This document shows, piece after piece, positions 20,953 through 29,241 of a stretch of DNA of 64,000 bases. How positions within the stretch are numbered: position 1 is the stretch's first letter; each line of letters starts with the position of its first letter. The notes under the pieces were generated by a model. The model was not told where the DNA came from. It did not search any database and saw only the letters and a list, made by a program, of their open reading frames with translations. The stretch covers positions 372,001 to 436,000 of the forward strand of contig CANMIS010000002.1 in the NCBI GenBank assembly GCA_947498065.1, given 5' to 3'. A program made the translations under genes and the position numbers. The DNA is from an uncultured Erythrobacter sp. (GTDB lineage Bacteria; Pseudomonadota; Alphaproteobacteria; Sphingomonadales; Sphingomonadaceae).

Positions 20953-21009
20953 ATGCGCGGCCACCAGCCTTTCAGGGGGGTCAGGGGGGGTGAGCCGGTG
21001 ACCGCGCAT
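20953..21009. other. Long GC-rich inverted repeat
   Basis: Arms ATGCGCGG-c-CACC (20953-20965) and GGTG-a-CCGCGCAT (20997-21009) pair at 12 of 13 positions around a G-rich loop. No T-run follows on either strand. It lies about 150 bases downstream of the small minus-strand ORF at 21158-21241 and 90 bases upstream of the gene at 20864, so it could shape the end or the leader of either transcript. Confidence 0.45.
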
Positions 21010-21157
21010 TGTGTTGGCTCAAGTCAGGGTGGTCTTGAGCTTACACTATGAAGTTCGCGGGGTTTGCCGATTGGGTTACAAGCGCCTGCGGACTTTTTTC
21101 ATTTCCCGTATCTTTTCGATCAGAGGACTGAAAAGATTGGGAAATTATTTTCAGATT

Positions 21158-21241
21158 TTAGACGAGAATGGCCTGAAACGAAGCGCCACTTACGGCGAGG
21201 GCAACGGTCAGGGCGAGAATTTTCTCAGAGATGATACGCAT
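21158..21241 (-). CDS. Putative 27-residue hydrophobic peptide
   Basis: A complete ORF of 28 codons on the minus strand: ATG at 21241, stop TAA at 21158. An AAGGAAT ribosome-binding site lies 8 bases before the start. The peptide begins with a short charged end (RIISEK) and continues as one hydrophobic segment (ILALTVALAVSGASF) to the C-terminus, so it would be a single-pass membrane peptide or an uncleaved signal-like peptide. It is too short for ordinary gene callers. The function is unknown; translation is inferred from the ribosome-binding site and amino-acid pattern. Confidence 0.5.
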   Translation of the reverse strand: MRIISEKILALTVALAVSGASFQAILV

Positions 21242-21442
21242 TTTGAATTCCTTGAAATGGGGTCTTTAACTTGGTGTCGGCGGTTAGTTCGCAAAGGTCG
21301 CAATAAAGTTACATGACATCATGCGTTCATTACGTATCCTCGACCACATATTTCGCAGGGCGTCAGGCGCAGGGGGTGCATCGCGCCGCATATGCGCCGC
21401 AATTTCTGGCCGTCCCAGTCAATATGCAGATCGCAGGCAATC

Positions 21443-21684
21443 GAGACGCGGCCGCCAGTTGGGCCGAGGGGAGGCCCTGAGGGAGGACAAGCCGGCCGCG
21501 TCTCTTATGCCTGTGCGCTTATCGCCCCCTTCGCACGGGAAGGGAGGGTCCGCATCATGCGCCCGGGGTAGAGCGCTGGCGGGCGGGCTGCGTCCGGCTG
21601 GGCCGTGCGGCGCGATTGCTCACGCCTCAGGCTTTCCGCGTCCGCTGGCTCGCATGGCCCCGTGACCGGGGGCGATAAGCAGGC
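21443..21684 (+). ncRNA. Candidate structured RNA region upstream of guaA
   Basis: Two adjacent strong foldings. First, GAGACGCGGCC (21443-21453) pairs perfectly with GGCCGCGTCTC (21494-21504), enclosing a smaller GGGCC/GGCCC hairpin (21461-21477). Second, GCTTATCGCCCCC (21517-21529) pairs perfectly with GGGGGCGATAAGC (21668-21680), and inside it CACGGG (21534-21539) pairs with CCCGTG (21659-21664), giving a rod of roughly 165-175 bases. No protein-like frame is convincing here. It lacks the conserved cores of RNase P RNA, tmRNA and SRP RNA. The strand is a guess; a 6S-like or other regulatory RNA, or a mobile palindrome, are alternatives. Confidence 0.4.
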
Positions 21685-21923
21685 TGGCGATGGCTAGCGG
21701 GGGAAGCTTGGCCATCACTTATGCGACAACGAAGGGAGCGGGAGAGAAGGCTCGGTTCGCTGCTGCAAGAAGCAAATGGTGTTTCATGCAATCGAACACA
21801 AATGCCAAAATTCGCAAAACGTTTGCGTTTTTTGCAACACAGTTGATGCACGCTTCGCATGATTGCGCAAAGCCGCTCGCGCGCCACTAGACTTGGCCGC
21901 AGCCGCTGCTTAACCCGGCCCGC
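21685..21923. other. AT-richer leader before guaA
   Basis: About 240 bases with no convincing gene. The left part continues GC-rich sequence; the right part (about 21760-21870) is distinctly AT-rich and contains a small hairpin with a T-run (listed separately). No classical -35/-10 pair stands out, although the AT-rich block is the likeliest place for the guaA promoter. Confidence 0.4.
21813..21833 (+). terminator. Weak Rho-independent terminator-like hairpin
   Basis: CGCAAA-acg-TTTGCG followed by six T residues. The 6-bp stem is weak but the T-run is correctly placed for a plus-strand transcript coming from the structured region at 21443-21684. Because it lies 90 bases before guaA it could equally be chance in an AT-rich promoter region. 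Confidence 0.35.
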
Positions 21924-23498
21924 ATGTCAGACACCCATACGCCCGATTCCATCCTGATCGTCGATTTCGGCAGCCAAGTGACCCAGCTGATCGCGCGCCG
22001 CGTGCGCGAGGCCGGGGTCTACTCAGAGATTGCCCCCTTCACCCAGGCGGAAGAGGCCTTTCACCGGATGAAGCCGAAGGGCATTATCTTGTCGGGCTCG
22101 CCAGCCGGCGTCCCGGATGAGGGGTCACCGCGCGCGCCGCAGGTCTTGTTCGATGCCGGCGTGCCGATCCTTGGCATTTGTTATGGCCAGCAGGTGATGT
22201 CGCACCAGCTCGGCGGCGAAGTGCGGCGCGGGCACGAGACGGGTGAAGGCGGCGAGTTTGGCCGCGCGTTCCTGACCGTGACGAAATCTTGCGCCTTGTT
22301 CGATGGCCTATGGGCCGAAGGCGAGCGGCACCAGGTTTGGATGAGCCACGGCGACAAGGTCACCAAATTTGCGCCCGGATTTGAGATTGTCGCGACCAGC
22401 GACGGCGCGCCCTTTGCCGTCATCGCCGATGAGCAGCGCCAATATTACGGCACGCAATTCCACCCAGAGGTCGTCCACACGCCCGATGGCGGCAAGCTGC
22501 TGGCAAACTTCGTGCACAAGGTGTGCGGGCTGGCGGGCGATTGGACCATGGCCGCTTACCGCGAGACAAAGATCGCCGAGATCCGTGAGCAAGTTGGCTC
22601 TGGCCGCGTGATTTGCGGCCTCAGCGGCGGGGTCGACAGCTCTGTTGCTGCGATCCTGATCCACGAGGCGATAGGTGATCAGCTGACCTGTGTGTTTGTT
22701 GACCACGGTCTGCTGCGCCTCAATGAACGCGAGCAAGTCGAGAGCTTGTTCCGCGATCATTACAACATTCCGCTGGTCGTAGTGGATGCGGAGGAACGCT
22801 TTATGGCGGGCCTCGACGGCGTCTCCGATCCAGAGGCGAAGCGCAAATTCATTGGCGGCGAGTTTATCGCCGTGTTTGAGGAAGAGGCGAACAAATTGGG
22901 CGGGGCCGATTTCCTCGCGCAGGGCACGCTCTATCCCGATGTGATCGAGTCCGTCTCTTTCACGGGCGGGCCATCGGTGACTATCAAGAGCCACCACAAT
23001 GTCGGCGGCCTGCCAGAGCGGATGAAGATGGAACTGGTCGAGCCGCTGCGCGAATTGTTCAAGGATGAAGTGCGCGCGCTGGGCCGGGAACTGGGCCTCG
23101 ACGAGCAATTCGTTGGCCGCCATCCTTTCCCTGGACCTGGCCTCGCGATCCGCATTCCGGGCGAGGTCAACAAAGAACGCTGCGATATCCTGCGCAAGGC
23201 AGATGCGATCTATCTTGAAGAAATCCGCAATGCAGGATTGTACGACGCGATTTGGCAGGCGTTTGCCGTGCTGCTGCCGGTCAAAACCGTCGGCGTGATG
23301 GGCGACCACCGCACCTATGACAATGTCTGCGGCCTGCGCGCGGTGACCAGCACCGACGGCATGACAGCGGATGTCTATCCGTTCGACGCCAGCTTCCTAA
23401 CCGGCTGCGCAACCCGCATCGTCAACGAAGTGCAAGGCATCAACCGCGTGGTCTATGACTACACCAGCAAACCGCCGGGCACGATTGAATGGGAGTGA
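21924..23498 (+). CDS. guaA: GMP synthase (glutamine-hydrolysing)
   Basis: A 524-residue enzyme that aminates XMP to GMP using glutamine. The N-terminal class I amidotransferase has the nucleophile in GICYGQQ (Cys86) and the dyad in QFHPEV. The ATP pyrophosphatase domain carries SGGVDSSV, and the C-terminal dimerisation domain shows [14 protein letters not shown] and the closing GTIEWE typical of GuaA. The length is standard. It stands alone, with a long structured leader upstream, in contrast to genomes where guaB precedes guaA. Confidence 0.96.
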   Translation: MSDTHTPDSILIVDFGSQVTQLIARRVREAGVYSEIAPFTQAEEAFHRMKPKGIILSGSPAGVPDEGSPRAPQVLFDAGVPILGICYGQQVMSHQLGGEVRRGHETGEGGEFGRAFLTVTKSCALFDGLWAEGERHQVWMSHGDKVTKFAPGFEIVATSDGAPFAVIADEQRQYYGTQFHPEVVHTPDGGKLLANFVHKVCGLAGDWTMAAYRETKIAEIREQVGSGRVICGLSGGVDSSVAAILIHEAIGDQLTCVFVDHGLLRLNEREQVESLFRDHYNIPLVVVDAEERFMAGLDGVSDPEAKRKFIGGEFIAVFEEEANKLGGADFLAQGTLYPDVIESVSFTGGPSVTIKSHHNVGGLPERMKMELVEPLRELFKDEVRALGRELGLDEQFVGRHPFPGPGLAIRIPGEVNKERCDILRKADAIYLEEIRNAGLYDAIWQAFAVLLPVKTVGVMGDHRTYDNVCGLRAVTSTDGMTADVYPFDASFLTGCATRIVNEVQGINRVVYDYTSKPPGTIEWE

Positions 23499-23569
23499 TG
23501 TGCTAGCCGTTACAAGCCGCGACTAAGTGCCGCTTGCGCGTAATTGCAAAGCCCAGTTAAATCAGGGGC

Positions 23570-24604
23570 ATGTTTGCCCGCGTCTTCTTGACTCTCATCA
23601 CCATCATGAGCGTAAGCGGCTGCGCCGCAGCCCCACCTGCCGCTTCAGGTGCCACCTTGCATGGCAACCTCGCGGCGGTCGATAAATTGGCGCTCAACCA
23701 GGACGCTGAGCTCATCAAAAGGATGGCGACCCGTATTGGCAAAGCGGATGATCAAGGTCGTGTCGGCCGCAATCGGCAATGGGGCGTGCTGGCTAACGCG
23801 CGGTTCCAATATGGGGCGGGCCGCGCCTTGCGTTATGGCGTTAGCATCGGCGACGACGCAGTCATGTTAGCTGCGTTCTCAGCTATCGATGCAGGCCTAT
23901 CTACGGTGCAGGAGGACGGCAGCTTTGCCGTGACTTTGCCAGAGCAATTCCGTCACCTCACGCCGTCCATTGCCGATCAAGCCTCAGCCGCAGCATTTTT
24001 CCTGAGCGACGCGTGCCCGGCGCTGATTGTATCAGGGCAAGCAGATCTTCGTAGAGAGAGGATCGGGCACGCAATATCATGGCTGGACGACCACACGGCC
24101 TCTTTGTTGGAGCAAGATGACGCAGCGCCCAATCGCCTATTGCTAAACGGACTGGCCTTCTACAGCTGCGGCCTGCTGACGGAATCGGAAGCGCTCCAGG
24201 CAAAGGCGGACGTATTCATTGAGAAAGCGCTGTCTTTCGTTCGTGACGATGGCGTAATCCTGGAGGCAGGCGGTAGCGATACGAGCTATCAGGCTGTGTC
24301 ACTATCGGCCGCAGCAGACTTGCTCGGCTTGGGTTATGATGGTCGGCATTCCTCAGAGCTCGCCCGCTTTGCAGAGATCGGCACGGCCTGGCTCAGCGGT
24401 CAAATCGAACAGAATGGACGCCTCAATTCCTCAGCAAACACTCGCACATGTGCCAATGAGCAATTTATGGGCAAATACAAACAAGCTGATCTGTGGGAGG
24501 TCTTCCGGGCACTGGCATATATGCGCGTTCTGAACGATTTGCCTGTAGAGACGCTTGAGCTTTATGGGCAATGGCTAAGGAAGAAGCCCAATCCGTGCCA
24601 ATGA
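23570..24604 (+). CDS. Hypothetical lipoprotein, probably all-helical
   Basis: A 344-residue protein with a signal peptide ending in a lipobox (MSVSGC, cysteine near residue 18). The body is rich in alternating helices with repeated short segments such as EAGGSDTSYQAVSLSAAADL and NRLLLNGLAFYSCGLL, a pattern reminiscent of alpha/alpha-toroid proteins (polysaccharide lyase or terpene-cyclase-like folds). No catalytic motif is identified. The ATG at 23570 has only a weak ribosome-binding site (CAGGGG) and no operon partner. Confidence 0.62.
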   Translation: MFARVFLTLITIMSVSGCAAAPPAASGATLHGNLAAVDKLALNQDAELIKRMATRIGKADDQGRVGRNRQWGVLANARFQYGAGRALRYGVSIGDDAVMLAAFSAIDAGLSTVQEDGSFAVTLPEQFRHLTPSIADQASAAAFFLSDACPALIVSGQADLRRERIGHAISWLDDHTASLLEQDDAAPNRLLLNGLAFYSCGLLTESEALQAKADVFIEKALSFVRDDGVILEAGGSDTSYQAVSLSAAADLLGLGYDGRHSSELARFAEIGTAWLSGQIEQNGRLNSSANTRTCANEQFMGKYKQADLWEVFRALAYMRVLNDLPVETLELYGQWLRKKPNPCQ

Positions 24605-24696
24605 TCACAATTATCGGCGCAAGAGCCAATTAGTCCGATTGCGCGTTGCTTCTTTGCAGTTTCATTCTTCTGGCCGCGCATAGATTGAGTGTCATC

Positions 24697-25218
24697 ATGC
24701 CCACCATCTTCACCCACGCCATTGTCCCGCTAGCCATTGCCGCTGCCGCTGGGCGCGGGCGTATTTCGCCTAAGCTTGCCATTGCCGGGGCGGCCTTTGC
24801 GATCCTGCCGGACGCCGATGTCATCGGCTTTCCGCTTGGGATCGACTACGCGCATGAATGGGGGCACCGCGGCGCGACGCATTCGCTTGCCTTTGCCGCA
24901 TTGTTCGCCGCCGCCACCGCGCTTATCTGGAAAGAGGCGCGAAGTTTGGGCGCCTGGGTATTCCTCACCCTTGCGATGGCCAGCCACGGGCTGCTCGATA
25001 CGCTGACCAGCGGCGGGCTGGGCGCGGCATTGTGGTGGCCGTTTGATAATGCCCGCATCTTTGCCCCCTACACTCCGGTGCGGGTCTCGCCGATTGGCGC
25101 GGATTTCTTCTCCGCGCGCGGCGTGGTGACGCTGGTATCAGAGCTTAAATGGATCTGGCTGCCCTGCATCGCTGTGGCGCTGAGCGGTTGGATCATCCGG
25201 CGCAAAGCGCGCGCTTAG
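24697..25218 (+). CDS. YdjM-like membrane-bound metal-dependent hydrolase
   Basis: A 173-residue membrane protein of the YdjM/DUF457 group. It begins PTIFTHAIVPLAIA and carries the conserved polar pattern of the family: THA near the start, LPDADVIGF, HRGATHSLAF and ASHGLLDTLT, all histidine/aspartate sites that probably bind metal next to membrane helices. The substrate is not known for the family, although E. coli ydjM is an SOS gene. The ATG at 24697 is preferred to one at 24646 because it gives the family's usual N-terminus. It overlaps the convergent SDR gene by 4 bases. Confidence 0.82.
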   Translation: MPTIFTHAIVPLAIAAAAGRGRISPKLAIAGAAFAILPDADVIGFPLGIDYAHEWGHRGATHSLAFAALFAAATALIWKEARSLGAWVFLTLAMASHGLLDTLTSGGLGAALWWPFDNARIFAPYTPVRVSPIGADFFSARGVVTLVSELKWIWLPCIAVALSGWIIRRKARA

Positions 25219-26180
25219 GGCGCGAATTTAACGCCGGTCAGCTCTTCTGATTTGACCCACAAAGCCTCGGCCAATGCCTCATCGCGGATATGCGGATAGA
25301 CGCCGGAGCCGCGCGATGTGTCTTCGCTCGCGATCGCGCCAATATTGCAATCCTCGCAGTAGACGCCGCCCATACCACCGAGCAGCGGCGAGACGGCGCA
25401 CCAAGTGCTGGTCGCGGCGCCTTCTTCGGTGGATTTGAACGCCTCGTGCACGTTTCCTTCTTCGTCATACCAACCCATGGCGACTTGCTCTTCCATCGTC
25501 AGGTGGCGCTGGAGCGGAGTGGCGATGCCGCCGGGATGGACGGCAAAGGCGCGCACGCCGTGTGGCTCGCCGAGTTTGTCGAGATGGAGCGCGAACAGCG
25601 CATTGGCGGATTTGGCCTGACCATAGGCGAGCCATTTGTCATAGTCGCGCCGCTCAAAATTGAGGTCATCCAGGTCCAGCCCGTTGAGGCGGTGCCCGAT
25701 CGAGGAAAGCGCAACAACGCGTGCCTTGCCCGCCGCCTTCAGCATTGGCCAGAGCCGCGCGGTCATGTGAAAATGGCCCAGGTGATTGGTCGCAAATTGC
25801 GCCTCATATCCGCGCTCATCACGCGTCAGGGGGCAGGCCATGATCGCGGCATTGTTGACCAGAATATCCACGCGGTCAGTGTGCTCGGCCAGCGCGATTG
25901 CAAAGGCTTCGATGGAGCTGGGCGCGGATAGGTCCAGTTCCAGGATCGCAATCTCGCCCGGCATCTCGGCCAAGACCTCGCGCGCATGTTCTGTCCGGCG
26001 CGCGCCGACAATCACTTTCGCCCCCGTGCCAGCAAGCGCCCGCACGGTCTCGGTCCCAAGCCCGGAATAGCCGCCCGTTACCACCACCACTTTGCGGGAA
26101 AGGTCGATCCCGTCCGCCACTTCGCGCGCGGTTGAGCGATATCCGAAGGGGGAGGTGATGGGGGCTTGGGCGGATGTCAT
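25215..26180 (-). CDS. Short-chain dehydrogenase/reductase
   Basis: A 321-residue SDR of the retinol-dehydrogenase-like/WW-oxidoreductase-like type. The cofactor site is VTGGYSGLGTET, the structural motif is LVNNAAIMA, the active-site serine follows in VALSSIGHRL and the catalytic pair is YGQAK (Y-x3-K). VGARR after the second strand suggests NADP(H). The substrate is unknown. A GGAG site lies 9 bases before the ATG. Confidence 0.85.
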   Translation of the reverse strand: MTSAQAPITSPFGYRSTAREVADGIDLSRKVVVVTGGYSGLGTETVRALAGTGAKVIVGARRTEHAREVLAEMPGEIAILELDLSAPSSIEAFAIALAEHTDRVDILVNNAAIMACPLTRDERGYEAQFATNHLGHFHMTARLWPMLKAAGKARVVALSSIGHRLNGLDLDDLNFERRDYDKWLAYGQAKSANALFALHLDKLGEPHGVRAFAVHPGGIATPLQRHLTMEEQVAMGWYDEEGNVHEAFKSTEEGAATSTWCAVSPLLGGMGGVYCEDCNIGAIASEDTSRGSGVYPHIRDEALAEALWVKSEELTGVKFAP

Positions 26181-26336
26181 CGGGCAATTCTCCTATGCGC
26201 CTTATTATTGGGCGGTCTGCCTCACCGTGCCATGAATGCGGCGCGCCAGCGAGTCGCAATTGTGCGCCGTACAGAGCGCTGCGCTTCGGGGCATCACGCA
26301 CTTCACCGTCACGCCCAAACCAAGCGGCTGCGCGGT

Positions 26337-27506
26337 TTAGCCCGCGTCTGTCAGCAATGCCTCGCGGATATCGTAGACAAGATCGGTGAGCGCCGCATTC
26401 GCCTCGGGCGCCGTGCGGTTTGTCACCGCATAGATGCCGAGCTTATCCTTCGGAAACAGGATCATCACATTGCGCACATTCTCAAAGCCGCCGTCATGGC
26501 GCAGGCTGGCGCTGCCCACCGGCCGGTCGATCACCCACCAGAAGGAGGCGATGTGATAATCTGTGTCGAGCTGATGCAGCGGCACATGCGATAGCTTTAC
26601 CGCTGGCGCGTCCTCATTGAGGTGGAATTGCATGTAGCGAATGGTGTCGGGCAGCGTGCCTTTGGCCGCGCCTTCCGCCCCGCTCATCGGCCAGACCGGC
26701 CAAGCCTCGACCCGTTCACCATCCGCGCTATAGCCGCCGGCGAGCCGCAAAAGCGTAGCTTCATCGGTGATCGCCAGCGCAGTGTCTTTCATTCCGGCTG
26801 GTTCCAGGATGAACTCGCTCACCAAATCATCGTGCGATTTGCCATAGGCACGCTCTAGGATCAGCGCGGTCAAATTGGTCCCAAGATTGCTGTAATTGAA
26901 CGCCTCGCCCGGCGTGCTGGCGAGTTCAAATTGCGCAAGATTGGTGAAGAATTTTGCCCGCGTCATGCCGAGTTCGGCTGCTTCGAAGGCGCGCCAGCTG
27001 GGCGGTCCATCCGCGCCCTGCTCTGGCTCGGCTTCGCTGGGCGGCGGATTGTTGCTTGGCAATCCGCTGGTATGGGTCAGCAAATGCCGCAGCAGGATCG
27101 GGCGGCCCTCTCGCTCCAGATTGGGGTATTCGCCGTCCAGATAAGTGCGAATATCCGTGTTGAGCGACAGTTTGCCATCCAGAATTGCCTGGGCGGCGAG
27201 CGTTCCGGTGAATGTCTTCGTGATCGAGCGAAGTTCAAAGATGGTCTCGTCATTCGCAGGCGCGGGATCGCCCCGATAGAGCGGGCCGCGGTGCAAAGTT
27301 TCAGCGCTGCCTCGGTGCGTCACACCAATCGATACGGCCTCCAGCCTGCCTTGCTCGATATAGTCAGAGGCAATCCGGTCAATTGTCTCAGAGGGTGTTT
27401 CGGTTGCCACCTCCTGCGCCTGTGTTGGCGTAGGACACGCGGCCATGCAGGCGGCGGTGAGTGGCATAGCTGCTGCGGTAAGGGCCGCTGTAAAAAACAC
27501 CTTCAA
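26337..27506 (-). CDS. Serine hydrolase of the beta-lactamase/class C (penicillin-binding) fold, lipoprotein
   Basis: A 389-residue protein starting at TTG with GGAGT six bases upstream; a longer frame to 27581 lacks such a site. The signal peptide ends in LTAAC or MAAC, so lipid attachment is likely. The nucleophile and lysine are in LRSITKTFTG (S-x-x-K), the second motif is YSN (FNYSNLGTN) and the third is RHDGG in place of K-[ST]-G. Members are esterases, D-amino peptidases or beta-lactamase relatives; the substrate is not evident. No operon partner. Confidence 0.84.
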   Translation of the reverse strand: MKVFFTAALTAAAMPLTAACMAACPTPTQAQEVATETPSETIDRIASDYIEQGRLEAVSIGVTHRGSAETLHRGPLYRGDPAPANDETIFELRSITKTFTGTLAAQAILDGKLSLNTDIRTYLDGEYPNLEREGRPILLRHLLTHTSGLPSNNPPPSEAEPEQGADGPPSWRAFEAAELGMTRAKFFTNLAQFELASTPGEAFNYSNLGTNLTALILERAYGKSHDDLVSEFILEPAGMKDTALAITDEATLLRLAGGYSADGERVEAWPVWPMSGAEGAAKGTLPDTIRYMQFHLNEDAPAVKLSHVPLHQLDTDYHIASFWWVIDRPVGSASLRHDGGFENVRNVMILFPKDKLGIYAVTNRTAPEANAALTDLVYDIREALLTDAG

Positions 27507-27652
27507 ATCAGATACTCCTAGCCATGGCAGGGATATTTGGCGCCGGCCCATCCCACAACCGGGCGGCGATGAAGGGGGCACCGGCGTCTATGAAAAGCAT
27601 GGCGGGATTTCATGCCTTGCTCGCGGCGAGTGAATTGCGGCAATAGGCGGCA

Positions 27653-28360
27653 ATGCAGCTTGACCTCGGCTCTGATCCGCGCACGGAAATTCTGCGCCGT
27701 TTGCAGACGGGGCTGATCGCGAGTTTTGGCCGGATCATTCGCCCGGATGATAAGCGCCGCGATCCTGTTTGGGTGCTCGTGCACGGGGTGATCGGGGCGC
27801 AAACCAAGACGGCGGCCTCAAACGCATCGACTGACGCTTTGCTCGCGGAATATGGATCGTGGGAAGCGGTGGCCAAGGCGGATGAGGCGGAGCTGGAGGC
27901 GCAATTGCAGCGCCAGACCTTCCCCAGCGTCGCGGCCAAACGGCTCAAGCAATGCCTGAACGCGATTATGGAAGAGCGCGGCTCGGTCGATTTACGGCAT
28001 CTCTCCAACTTGCCAACCGAGGAGGCGATGGCATGGCTGGAGACGCTGCCCGGTGTCGCGCGCAAGAACAGCGCCGGGGTGATGAACGCCAGCACCTTCA
28101 ATCGCAAAGCGATGGTGATTGATGGGCATCACCGGCGGATCATGCAGCGTATGGGGATTGTCCCGGCCAAGGCGGACACTGCGCGCACCTATGATGCGCT
28201 GCTGCCGATTGTGCCTTCAGAGTGGTCAGCAGAAGATAGGGACGAGCATCATCTGTTGCTCAAGAAATTGGGTCAAACCCATTGCCGCCCGCGCAAGGCG
28301 GCGTGCGATGGTTGCCCGGCGCGCGATGATTGCGACACGGGCCGAGCGGAGCGGCCATGA
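27653..28360 (+). CDS. Endonuclease III-like HhH-GPD DNA glycosylase
   Basis: A 235-residue base-excision-repair enzyme. The helix-hairpin-helix with catalytic lysine is LPGVARKNSAGVM near residue 130, the catalytic aspartate lies in VIDGHHRRIMQRMG, and the C-terminus has a 4Fe-4S set spaced C-x6-C-x2-C-x5-C (CRPRKAACDGCPARDDC). It differs from the canonical nth gene at 31006 in the HhH (KNS for KTA) and may recognise a different lesion. The stop overlaps the EamA gene start (ATGA), which is probably coincidental coupling. Confidence 0.87.
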   Translation: MQLDLGSDPRTEILRRLQTGLIASFGRIIRPDDKRRDPVWVLVHGVIGAQTKTAASNASTDALLAEYGSWEAVAKADEAELEAQLQRQTFPSVAAKRLKQCLNAIMEERGSVDLRHLSNLPTEEAMAWLETLPGVARKNSAGVMNASTFNRKAMVIDGHHRRIMQRMGIVPAKADTARTYDALLPIVPSEWSAEDRDEHHLLLKKLGQTHCRPRKAACDGCPARDDCDTGRAERP

Positions 28361-29226
28361 AGGCGGGCGCGCTGACTACCGCATTGCTCGCTGCGCTGGC
28401 GGTCGCCGCCTTTGCTGGCAATTCGCTGCTCGCGCGCGCGGCTCTGGCTGATGGCGCGATTGAGGCAGGCGCCTATTCTGCGATCCGGCTGGCGTCGGGC
28501 GCTCTGGTGCTGCTACCGTTTCTGGGCGCAAGGCCATCTGGTCGGGATCTGCCCGGAGCATTTGCGCTCGCTGCTTATGTCGCCGGGTTCTCGCTCGCCT
28601 ATCTCCATCTCGGCGCAGGGATCGGCGCGCTTATTCTGTTCGGCTTTGTGCAGGCGACGATCATCACAATCGGCGTGGTGCGCGGCGAGCGATTGATTGC
28701 GCGCGGGTGGCTCGGCCTGGTGATTGCGCTGGGCGGCTTAAACTATGTGCTTGCGCCGTGGGAGGCAGGGCGCAGCGCGGCGGGCCTCTTGCCCGGACTG
28801 TTGATGGCGGGCGCGGGCATGGCCTGGGGCGTGTACACTCTGATCGGGCGCGGCTCTGGCGCTGTGCCGGGCGGGGCAACGGGCAGCACCGCACGGTATT
28901 TCCTGATCGCCAGCCTGATCGTTGCGCCCATGCTCTTGCTCGACAGCACCATGCCGCGCTGGGACGGCGCGCTGCTGGCGGTGGTATCTGGCGTGGTCAC
29001 CTCGGCGCTGGGCTATGTCGTCTGGTACAAGGTCGCGCCAAAACTCGGCCTGGCAACGGTCGCCAACGTGCAATTGGCAACGCCGGTCGTCGCAGCTCTC
29101 GGCGGGGCATTGTTCCTGGCCGAGGCGTTGACAATGGGCGTGTTGATTGGCGGCGCGCTGATCTTGGGCGGCATTGCGCTAACGCTGAACGCGACCAATA
29201 AAGGCACGGTCGTTGAGGCCAAATAG
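28357..29226 (+). CDS. EamA/DMT family transporter
   Basis: A 289-residue protein with about ten hydrophobic helices arranged as two EamA repeats, including AGAGMAWGVYTLIGRG and VTSALGYVVWYKVAPKLG, the conserved start of the second repeat. Members export or import small metabolites such as amino acids or nucleosides. The ATG at 28357 is chosen because it overlaps the glycosylase stop; an upstream in-frame start at 28330 is less likely. Substrate unknown. Confidence 0.86.
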   Translation: MKAGALTTALLAALAVAAFAGNSLLARAALADGAIEAGAYSAIRLASGALVLLPFLGARPSGRDLPGAFALAAYVAGFSLAYLHLGAGIGALILFGFVQATIITIGVVRGERLIARGWLGLVIALGGLNYVLAPWEAGRSAAGLLPGLLMAGAGMAWGVYTLIGRGSGAVPGGATGSTARYFLIASLIVAPMLLLDSTMPRWDGALLAVVSGVVTSALGYVVWYKVAPKLGLATVANVQLATPVVAALGGALFLAEALTMGVLIGGALILGGIALTLNATNKGTVVEAK

Positions 29227-29241
29227 AGGGGATATGCACTG

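Noticed and set aside
21011-21316. 101-residue plus-strand frame in the gene-poor gap
   Set aside because: It runs antisense to the better supported small peptide frame, lacks a ribosome-binding site and has a basic, compositionally random sequence.
21321-21665. 114-residue plus-strand frame over the structured region
   Set aside because: Arginine-rich, without domain, and explained by GC-rich palindromes.
21443-21684. RNase P RNA, tmRNA or SRP RNA
   Set aside because: Conserved cores were looked for on both strands (for example the AGGAAAGTCCGG box, a tag-peptide frame, the SRP GGTCGG/AGCAG core) and not found.
22308-23309. Long open frame opposite guaA
   Set aside because: Antisense shadow of guaA.
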